Positions 24,423-31,115 of a DNA stretch of 33,256 nt are shown here, one piece after another. The DNA lies in NCBI RefSeq assembly GCF_000747095.1, contig NZ_JQGL01000131.1, forward strand, positions 1-33,256. Direction: 5' to 3'. Origin of the DNA: Sulfuricurvum sp. MLSB. GTDB lineage: Bacteria > Campylobacterota > Campylobacteria > Campylobacterales > Sulfurimonadaceae. The position numbers and the translations under genes are program-made. Below the pieces are notes generated by a model. That model had not been told where the DNA came from. It worked only from the letters and a program-made list of their open reading frames with translations, and did not search any database. Positions within the stretch are counted from its first letter, which is position 1, and each line of letters opens with the position of its first letter.

Positions 24423-25144
24423 ACGATTCTTTAGAGCTTTATGCCCAAAACCTTGCAAAGGTTCAGCTACCGCCGTCTCAACACAACCAGCCATGCACAG
24501 AAACGTCCGTACGCATCTGCGCATCCCGTGAAGCCATCCGGCTGACCCTGTGCGTAGATACCCAAACACATACGCTCACAGAAGCATTCTGCACATTCGA
24601 TGCGTCAGTAGGACACGATGACGCAGCTCTGGCACACACCCTGTGCCAACTGCTCAAAGGGCTGCCGCTGATCGAAGCGCAAAGCCATGCCGTATTAAAA
24701 CTGGAAGAGCGTATGCGAGATGCATGGAACCGCCGTCCGGTTGCCGGGATCGTGCAAACGGCCAATATGGCCCCTATTTTTTCGACGCTGCAACGGTTGA
24801 TCGACGATGCAGCCAAAGAGTACCGCCGCCAAACCGGTTACAACGGGCAGGTCAGCACTTTTTTCGAATCCGCTCCGGGTTCGTGGAGTTCTCAGAGCGT
24901 TGAGCAAAAACACGCATCGATCCTGCAGGAAATCGAACCGTTTCTAAAGACACAAGGCATCGCCGTCCTGCCGGACGTCGTCTTCATCAGCGATTCGCGC
25001 ATCGAAGTCGACCTGCCCGGCGTAGCCCTGCAAAAATTGCCGGAGTTATTAATGGCGCTTGAACACCATCTATTCAAAGTGTTCGGCTTTCCGATCGAAG
25101 TGATGTATCACAATATGCAAGACCGCAACAAGAAACGGATATAG
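24413..25144 (+). CDS. Unrecognised 243-residue protein of the glycan operon
   Basis: I do not recognise the family. No signal peptide or membrane helix. The segment from about residue 33 (VRICASREAIRLTLCVDT, then HTLCQLLKGLPLIEAQ) and the end (QEIEPFLKTQGIAVLPD, then SRIEVDLPGVALQKLPELLM) have a faint pattern resemblance to the IscU-like and Nfu-like domains of NifU scaffolds, but the cluster-binding cysteines of those families are not conserved. This is weak evidence. The start overlaps the transketolase subunit by 10 bases and the stop is 5 bases from the second radical SAM gene, so it is firmly part of the operon and may assist one of those enzymes. Confidence 0.8.
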   Translation: MPVNDSLELYAQNLAKVQLPPSQHNQPCTETSVRICASREAIRLTLCVDTQTHTLTEAFCTFDASVGHDDAALAHTLCQLLKGLPLIEAQSHAVLKLEERMRDAWNRRPVAGIVQTANMAPIFSTLQRLIDDAAKEYRRQTGYNGQVSTFFESAPGSWSSQSVEQKHASILQEIEPFLKTQGIAVLPDVVFISDSRIEVDLPGVALQKLPELLMALEHHLFKVFGFPIEVMYHNMQDRNKKRI

Positions 25145-25149
25145 GTACC

Positions 25150-26259
25150 ATGGAAGAAGAAAAACTGATACTCGACGCCACAAAAATCGCATGGCATAAA
25201 GAACGGATCGAAGCGTGGGAACGCGGAGAGAGAATCGCACCGATTACCATCGATATGGCACTGACCCGGGCGTGCAACTACGGATGCAGCTTTTGCTATG
25301 CCCGACTTCAGGAAAACGACCGTTTCGATATCACCCGCGAAGTGATCGACGCTTTTTTGGAAGATTGTGCCGAGATGGGAGTCAAAGCGATTAGCCTTGT
25401 CTCGGATGGGGAGAGTTCGATATCGCCCCATTTCGAACATACGATCATCCGCGGTTCACAGCTGGGGATATCAATGGCAACCGCGACGCACGGCTACAAT
25501 TCGACCAAAGAAAGCCTGGAACGCATCCTGCCCCATCTCACCTACCTGCGCGTCAACATTTCCGCCGGTGAACCCGCGCGCTACGCCCAGATCATGGGGG
25601 TCAAAGAAGAGTGGTTTCATCAGGTATGCCAAAACATCCGCGACATGGTGGAAATCAAAAAACGCGATAACCTCGATGTTACTATCGGCATGCAAATGGT
25701 TTTGATGCCGCAGGATGCCGATCAGGTGATCCCGTTGGCGAAACTGGGCAAGGAATTGCGCCCGGACTATCTGGTTATCAAACACACCAGCGACAGCGAA
25801 GACGGACAGCTTGGAGTCGATTATTCCAAATACGCCGAACTCGACGATCTTTTGCACGAAGCGGAATCCTATTCTGATGAAGAATACCAGGTTTCGGTCA
25901 AATGGTCGAAAATCAGCTCCGAAGGCAAACGGAGCTATCAGCGCTGTTACGGCCCGCCGTTTCAGATCCAGATTTCCGGCTCGGGACTGGTTGCCCCCTG
26001 CGGAATGCTTTTTAACGAGCGATATAAAAAGTTTCATATCGGCAATATCGTCACCACCCGCTTCAAAGAAATCGTTCAAAGCGATCGTTATTGGGATGTC
26101 ATGAACTATCTGGCTTCGCCGAATTTCAATGCCCAGAAGATGTGCGGATCGCTGTGTTTGCAGCACAAGCCCAATGAGTTTCTGGATGCCTACAAAAAAG
26201 GGCAGATCGATCTAAGCGCGCCCAAAGGCAATCCGCCGCAACATATCAACTTTATCTAG
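25150..26259 (+). CDS. Radical SAM/SPASM enzyme 2
   Basis: 369 residues. ACNYGCSFCYA gives C42, C46 and C49 for the radical SAM cluster; SDGESSISPHF occupies the glycine-rich position. C-terminal Cys for an auxiliary cluster: QRC near 276, APC near 293, KMC and SLC near 340-345. It shares several aligned stretches with the enzyme at 21045 (for example AGEPARYAQI against AGTPESYAAI, and DYLVIK), so the two probably arose by duplication. AGG lies 5 bases before the ATG. It is followed 14 bases later by a methyltransferase gene. Function unknown; a radical modification of a sugar intermediate is the contextual guess. Confidence 0.88.
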   Translation: MEEEKLILDATKIAWHKERIEAWERGERIAPITIDMALTRACNYGCSFCYARLQENDRFDITREVIDAFLEDCAEMGVKAISLVSDGESSISPHFEHTIIRGSQLGISMATATHGYNSTKESLERILPHLTYLRVNISAGEPARYAQIMGVKEEWFHQVCQNIRDMVEIKKRDNLDVTIGMQMVLMPQDADQVIPLAKLGKELRPDYLVIKHTSDSEDGQLGVDYSKYAELDDLLHEAESYSDEEYQVSVKWSKISSEGKRSYQRCYGPPFQIQISGSGLVAPCGMLFNERYKKFHIGNIVTTRFKEIVQSDRYWDVMNYLASPNFNAQKMCGSLCLQHKPNEFLDAYKKGQIDLSAPKGNPPQHINFI

Positions 26260-26273
26260 GCAAAGGTCAACAC

Positions 26274-27044
26274 GTGTGCCCAATATGTTTTACAGAATCC
26301 GGCAGCTACTCGGTCATCGTCGATACGGTTTACAGCGTCTACAAATGCAGCGGTTGCGGTCTGGAATACACCGTACCGAATCCGAGCGATCAGGTTTTGC
26401 AGGCTTTTTACGGCAACTATCATGATGTACGTGCGGATGCGACCATCGTGCAGCGTAATGCTCGTAGAAATCTGAAAAAACTCGAAGATCTCGGAATCGC
26501 TCCGGACGCCGTCATTCTTGACTTTGGCTGCGGCAAAGGGGAATTTGTGGATATCGCAGGGGAGCGCTGCTTTGGCATTGAGCTCAATCCGGACAACACC
26601 AATTCCAGAATAAAAACATCGTTTGATGCGCTGCCGTACCGTTCGTTTGATGCGATCACGCTGTGGGGGGTGCTGGAACATCTCAACGCCATTGTGCCCA
26701 CACTGAAGACTCTCCGCTCTCACCTTGACACAGACGGATTGATGGCCATAACAACCGTCAATGCAGAAGGGGTGATCCCGTACTATCATAAACCGCCGGA
26801 GCATCTGACCTACTGGACACGACAAAGTTTTGAAAAGTTGGCCGCAACCCTCGACATGGACATCGTCCTTTATGAACCGTATCAGATGGAACAATATGCT
26901 GCGATCTATCTTGACCGGCTTTTAAGCCGGACGCCCATATCCTACCGTGACGGTATTCTGACCCATTCTTTGCGTGTTCTGCCCGAAATCGTCGAAGTCC
27001 CCACCAACGAGATTTTCGTTGTCATGAAACCTAAAGGATCCTAA
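26274..27044 (+). CDS. SAM-dependent methyltransferase with N-terminal zinc ribbon
   Basis: 256 residues from a GTG at 26274 with AAAGG 8 bases upstream. A zinc ribbon is formed by C2, C5, C25 and C28 (CPIC, CSGC). The class I methyltransferase SAM-binding motif is ILDFGCGKGEF at 81-91, and LWGVLEHL is the typical post-motif helix start. This architecture occurs in sugar C- and O-methyltransferases of deoxysugar and glycan pathways. No conserved C-methyltransferase-specific C-terminal domain was recognised, so C- versus O-methylation is open. ATG of the next gene directly follows its stop. Confidence 0.87.
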   Translation: MCPICFTESGSYSVIVDTVYSVYKCSGCGLEYTVPNPSDQVLQAFYGNYHDVRADATIVQRNARRNLKKLEDLGIAPDAVILDFGCGKGEFVDIAGERCFGIELNPDNTNSRIKTSFDALPYRSFDAITLWGVLEHLNAIVPTLKTLRSHLDTDGLMAITTVNAEGVIPYYHKPPEHLTYWTRQSFEKLAATLDMDIVLYEPYQMEQYAAIYLDRLLSRTPISYRDGILTHSLRVLPEIVEVPTNEIFVVMKPKGS

Positions 27045-28523
27045 ATGATCGAAAATGACTTTGTCACGGAAAATGTCAACGAGATCAGACGACTGGCGCA
27101 CAACGCAAAAATTGTTTTTATCAACGGTAACTTCAATATTCTCCATCCCGGGCACCTCCGGTTGCTCAAATTTGCAAAATCCAACGGCGCATTTTTAGTC
27201 GTCGGAATCAATGATTTTTCTCCCGACAGCGAACTGCTCGATGCCAAAATCCGGCTCGAAGCGATTCAGCATTCAATGTATGTGGATTACGCATTGATTT
27301 TAAAAGAAGAGCCGTGGGCCTTCATCAAAGCGCTCAAGCCAAACATTATCGTCAAAGGAAGCGAGCACAAACAGCATCATAACCCTGAACAGGCATTGGT
27401 GAAAGCGTACGGAGGAAAATTGGTATTCAGCTCCGGGGATATCGGGTTTTCCTCATTGCAACTTCTCGAAAGCGAATTTCAGCGTAACCACTTCGGCATG
27501 ATTGAAAAACCCCAAAACTATCTGAAACGGCACGGCATCAATACCGCCAAACTGACAAAACTCATTACGAAGTTTCAAGAATTAAACGTATTGGTCATCG
27601 GCGATACGATTGTGGACGAATACATCACTTGCGACCCTCTGGGGATGAGTCAGGAAGACCCGACGATCGTCGTGACGCCGATCTCTTCGGATAAATTCAT
27701 CGGGGGGGCGGCCATCGTCGCCTCTCACGCTGCCGGGCTGGGGGCAAAAGTCCGGTTTTATTCGGTCTTGGGCGAAGACGATTACCGTCATTTTGTTCAG
27801 GAAAAGCTCCATGATTACGGCGTCGAATGCCATCTGGTCCAAGATACAAGCCGTCCTACAACACTCAAACAGCGTTTCCGCGCCCACAACAAAACATTGC
27901 TGCGGGTTAACCACCTCAAACAGCATCACATCGATATCGATCTTCAAAACAAAATTTTCAAAGACATTGAGCAAAAGATCGCCGAAACCGATCTTATCGT
28001 TTTTTCGGATTTCAGCTATGGCTGTTTGCCGCCGCATCTGATAGACAAAATCACCACATTGGGACGTCAGCACGGAGTCATGATGGTTGCCGACAGCCAG
28101 TCCTCATCACAGATAGGGGATATTTCGAAATTCCGTCACATGAAACTCGTCACCCCTACCGAAAAAGAGGTCCGTCTCGCCTTGAACGATTTTGAATCGG
28201 GATTGATCATCCTGGCCGAAAAGCTGCGCAAACAAAGCGACATCGCCAATGTTCTCATCACGCTTGGGTCCGAAGGGGTCCTTATCCACGCCGACAAAAA
28301 CAAAAAATGGATCACCGATCAGATCCCCGCGCTGAACCGCGCGCCCAAAGACGTCGCAGGGGCAGGCGACTCGCTGCTCATATCGGCATCCATGTCCATA
28401 GCCGTCGGAGCCAGTGTCATGGAAGGAGCCTATATCGGCTCAATCGCCGCAGCCTGTCAGGTCGGCCGCGTCGGAAATATTCCGCTCAATATCCATGAAC
28501 TCGAACGGGAGATCATGGCATGA
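27045..28523 (+). CDS. Bifunctional nucleotidyltransferase (N) / PfkB sugar kinase (C), inverted HldE-like fusion
   Basis: 492 residues. Residues 1-150 are a cytidylyltransferase-like domain: INGNFNILHPGHLRLLKF with HPGH at 34-37, and IIVKGSEHKQ at 101-110. Residues 180-490 are a PfkB/ribokinase domain: VIGDTIVDEYI at 184-194, FIGGAAIVASHAAGLGA at 218-234 and the catalytic GAGD (D442 as base). HldE, which makes ADP-heptose, has the kinase first and the nucleotidyltransferase second; here the order is reversed. The likely job is to phosphorylate a heptose-7-phosphate-like sugar at C1 and activate it with a nucleotide. The bisphosphate phosphatase GmhB needed between those steps is not in the window. 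The stop overlaps the next gene by 4 bases. Confidence 0.88.
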   Translation: MIENDFVTENVNEIRRLAHNAKIVFINGNFNILHPGHLRLLKFAKSNGAFLVVGINDFSPDSELLDAKIRLEAIQHSMYVDYALILKEEPWAFIKALKPNIIVKGSEHKQHHNPEQALVKAYGGKLVFSSGDIGFSSLQLLESEFQRNHFGMIEKPQNYLKRHGINTAKLTKLITKFQELNVLVIGDTIVDEYITCDPLGMSQEDPTIVVTPISSDKFIGGAAIVASHAAGLGAKVRFYSVLGEDDYRHFVQEKLHDYGVECHLVQDTSRPTTLKQRFRAHNKTLLRVNHLKQHHIDIDLQNKIFKDIEQKIAETDLIVFSDFSYGCLPPHLIDKITTLGRQHGVMMVADSQSSSQIGDISKFRHMKLVTPTEKEVRLALNDFESGLIILAEKLRKQSDIANVLITLGSEGVLIHADKNKKWITDQIPALNRAPKDVAGAGDSLLISASMSIAVGASVMEGAYIGSIAAACQVGRVGNIPLNIHELEREIMA

Positions 28524-29224
28524 TTGCCCTTTTATTAAGCGCCGGTCTCGGAACCCGTTTGCGTCCGGTGACGGATCATCTGCCCAAATGCCTGGTCCCG
28601 ATCAACGGAAAGCCGTTGATGGATTACTGGTTTGAAAACCTCAGCGCAGCGGGGGTTACCCGATTTATCGTCAACACCCACTACATGGCGGAAAAGGTGG
28701 AGCGGCATATCGGTCTCAGCCCATGGAAAAACAACGTCACACTGCTGCATGAGCCCGAGCTATTGCTGACCGGCGGCACCATTCTGGCGTGCAAACCCTT
28801 TCTGAACAACGAAGCGTTTATGGTGGTCCATGCCGACAATCTCAGTTTTTGCGACTTCTCCGCTTTTATCGATGCACATCGTACGCGCCCAGAACACTGC
28901 GAAATGACGATGATGACGTTCGCGACCGACACTCCCCAAAGCTGCGGCATTGTAGCGCTGGATGAGCGAGGCGTCGTCACGGAGTTTCATGAAAAAATCG
29001 CTCATCCCCCCGGAAACCTTGCCAACGCGGCGGTCTACATCCTGGAGCCTTCCATCCTCGCTTTTATTGAGAGCCTGCACAAAGAAAAAGTCGATTTCAG
29101 CACCGAAGTGCTGCCCCGTTTTATCAACAGGATTTATACTTTCCACAACGACGGTTATCACCGGGATATCGGTACATTGGAAAGCTACGCCTTGGCACAA
29201 GTGGAATTAAAAAATTTTATTTAG
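28520..29224 (+). CDS. Sugar-phosphate nucleotidyltransferase, HddC/RmlA-like
   Basis: 234 residues of the NTP_transferase family. The nucleotide-binding signature AGLGTRLRPVTDHLPKCLVP is at 8-27, VVHADNLSF is the metal-binding Asp region near 97-105, and HRDIGTLESY is near the C-terminus, typical of mannose/heptose-1-phosphate enzymes. It may make a GDP-, CDP- or dTDP-activated sugar. Short size fits the catalytic domain alone. ATGA overlap with the fused kinase gene indicates coupling, and a 68-base AT-rich gap follows. Confidence 0.88.
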   Translation: MIALLLSAGLGTRLRPVTDHLPKCLVPINGKPLMDYWFENLSAAGVTRFIVNTHYMAEKVERHIGLSPWKNNVTLLHEPELLLTGGTILACKPFLNNEAFMVVHADNLSFCDFSAFIDAHRTRPEHCEMTMMTFATDTPQSCGIVALDERGVVTEFHEKIAHPPGNLANAAVYILEPSILAFIESLHKEKVDFSTEVLPRFINRIYTFHNDGYHRDIGTLESYALAQVELKNFI

Positions 29225-29292
29225 ATAAAATACGATTTATACTATCTTTTACACATCTTGATTAACAGTCAATATGTATAGAAGCAAGGATC

Positions 29293-30363
29293 ATGATTAG
29301 GTATGGAATTATGAAAAAAACCAATAACATCCTAGTATCTTATTCGGCTACGATCAAAGAGGCGTTGAAAATCATCGACAGCGGTGCAATGCAAATCGCT
29401 CTCGTTATCGACGATGATGACTGCTTATTGGGGACGCTCACCGACGGTGATATTCGCAGGGGACTGCTCAACGGCCTCTCAGTCGATAGCAGTATTGAAA
29501 CGATTTTTTTCAAAACTCCTACCGTAGCAAAAATATCCGATTCAAACGAGAAGATTTTTCGGATACTTCTCTCCAAAAAACTGCGCCAAATCCCGATCGT
29601 AGACGAATCCGGCCGGCCGGCCGGCATCATCGATATCGAAGAACTGATCAAGCCGAAACACAAAACGAACAAAGTCGTCCTCATGGCCGGCGGGCTGGGG
29701 ACACGGTTGGGCGAATTGACCAAAACGACCCCAAAACCGATGCTTCGGGTCGGAAACAAGCCGATTCTCCAAACCATCATCGAGAATTTTGCCAAATACG
29801 GTTATACCGATTTCATCATCAGCGTGAACTATCTCTCGCACGTCATCGAAGATTATTTCGGGGACGGCAGCTCCTTCGGCGTATCGATCGAATATATCCA
29901 TGAAAAAGAGCGCATGGGGACTGCCGGAGCACTCAGCCTCATGCGGTCCATGCTGAACGAGCCGTTTTTTGTAATGAACAGCGATTTGCTGACCAATATC
30001 AATTTCGAACATCTGCACGATTTCCATTTGGCACAGGGAGCGATCGCTACGATGGGCGTGCGCGAGTATGATTTTCAGGTCCCCTACGGCGTCGTGAATG
30101 TCGAAGACGGAAAAATCAGAAACATTGTCGAAAAGCCCGTGCACACGTTTTTTGTAAGCGCCGGGATTTACATGCTCTCACCCGAAGCCCTGGAATATCT
30201 GCCGGACAACCAGTTTTTTGATATGCCTTCGTTGTTCAACAATCTATCTGAAGCCGATTGCATGACGGGCGCTTTCCCCATCCATGAGTATTGGCTGGAC
30301 ATCGGACGTCTGAGCGATTTCGAACGGGCCAATACTGAGTTTTCGCAGGTGTTCAGTGTATAA
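29293..30363 (+). CDS. ptmE: CBS-domain nucleotidyltransferase, PtmE-like
   Basis: 356 residues from 29293. Two CBS motifs at about 15-120 are followed by the NTP_transferase domain with LMAGGLGTRLGELTKTTPKP at 130-149, and the C-terminal YWLDIGRLSDFERAN. This architecture is that of Campylobacter PtmE, which converts glucosamine-1-phosphate and GTP to GDP-glucosamine, the first committed step of legionaminic acid synthesis. Start is uncertain: the ATG at 29293 has AAGGA only 2 bases away, while the ATG at 29311 would begin MKKTNNILVSYSATIKEAL, as expected for the family, with a weaker ribosome site. It overlaps the cytidylyltransferase gene by 8 bases. Confidence 0.88.
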   Translation: MIRYGIMKKTNNILVSYSATIKEALKIIDSGAMQIALVIDDDDCLLGTLTDGDIRRGLLNGLSVDSSIETIFFKTPTVAKISDSNEKIFRILLSKKLRQIPIVDESGRPAGIIDIEELIKPKHKTNKVVLMAGGLGTRLGELTKTTPKPMLRVGNKPILQTIIENFAKYGYTDFIISVNYLSHVIEDYFGDGSSFGVSIEYIHEKERMGTAGALSLMRSMLNEPFFVMNSDLLTNINFEHLHDFHLAQGAIATMGVREYDFQVPYGVVNVEDGKIRNIVEKPVHTFFVSAGIYMLSPEALEYLPDNQFFDMPSLFNNLSEADCMTGAFPIHEYWLDIGRLSDFERANTEFSQVFSV

Positions 30364-31060
30364 AGGGGCCACATTTGCAGCCATTATTCCTGCCCGCGGC
30401 GGGAGCAAAAGGCTGCCGCGCAAAAATATCCTCGATCTTGAAGGAAAACCTTTGATTTCCTGGACGATCGAAGCGGCTCTGAAAAGCCGATACATCGATG
30501 AGGTAGTCGTCACCAGCGATGATGATGACATCATCCGTATTGCGCAGGAAGCAGGAGCGAAAACGCTCAAGCGTCCGGACGAGCTGGCGCGTGATGATAC
30601 CTCTACGGTCGATACGGTTCAACATGCCCTGAATCTGATGAAACGGTTCGATTACGTCGTACTGCTCCAGCCGACCAGTCCGCTGCGCACGGATAAACAT
30701 ATTGATGAAGCGATAGAGCTTTGCATCGCCAAAGAAGCCGATGCCGTGATTTCCGTATGCGAAACGGAACATAATCCTCTGTGGAGCAACGTGTTGCCCA
30801 AAGACGGCGATATGAGCTGTTTTTTGCGCGAAGAGGTAAAAAACAAACGCTCTCAGGAATTGCCGGAGCAGTATCGGCTTAACGGCGCTCTCTATATCTG
30901 CCGGACGGAAAAATTGTCGGATCAGCGCACGTTCTTTTTGAATAAAAACACGTATGCGTACATCATGGACCGAAAATCGTCTGTAGACATTGATGAAGCA
31001 TTCGACTTTCTTCTCGCAAAAACGCTTCTTTCCTGCGCAAACGATCAAAAGCCGCAATAG
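30356..31060 (+). CDS. CMP-nonulosonate synthetase (acylneuraminate cytidylyltransferase; PtmB/LegF type)
   Basis: 234 residues from a GTG at 30356 (MYKGATFAAIIPARGGSK); an AGG lies about 8 bases upstream. The CTP-binding signature ARGGSKRLPRKNI lies at 13-25, followed by EVVVTSDDDDII; LLQPTSPLRT is near 105-114, all typical of NeuA/LegF enzymes rather than PseF. It activates a nine-carbon keto sugar acid with CTP. Pairing with PtmE points to legionaminic acid. The synthase (NeuB-like) and other steps are not in the window. Confidence 0.9.
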   Translation: MYKGATFAAIIPARGGSKRLPRKNILDLEGKPLISWTIEAALKSRYIDEVVVTSDDDDIIRIAQEAGAKTLKRPDELARDDTSTVDTVQHALNLMKRFDYVVLLQPTSPLRTDKHIDEAIELCIAKEADAVISVCETEHNPLWSNVLPKDGDMSCFLREEVKNKRSQELPEQYRLNGALYICRTEKLSDQRTFFLNKNTYAYIMDRKSSVDIDEAFDFLLAKTLLSCANDQKPQ

Positions 31061-31115
31061 TACGCCGTGTTTCCTGCTAAAATAGCATCTTAACACTCAA
31101 CCGAAGGATCAAGAA

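Noticed and set aside
23934-25144. Frameshift joining the short transketolase subunit to the next ORF
   Set aside because: The downstream protein shows no transketolase C-terminal domain features, so joining the frames would not restore a normal subunit.
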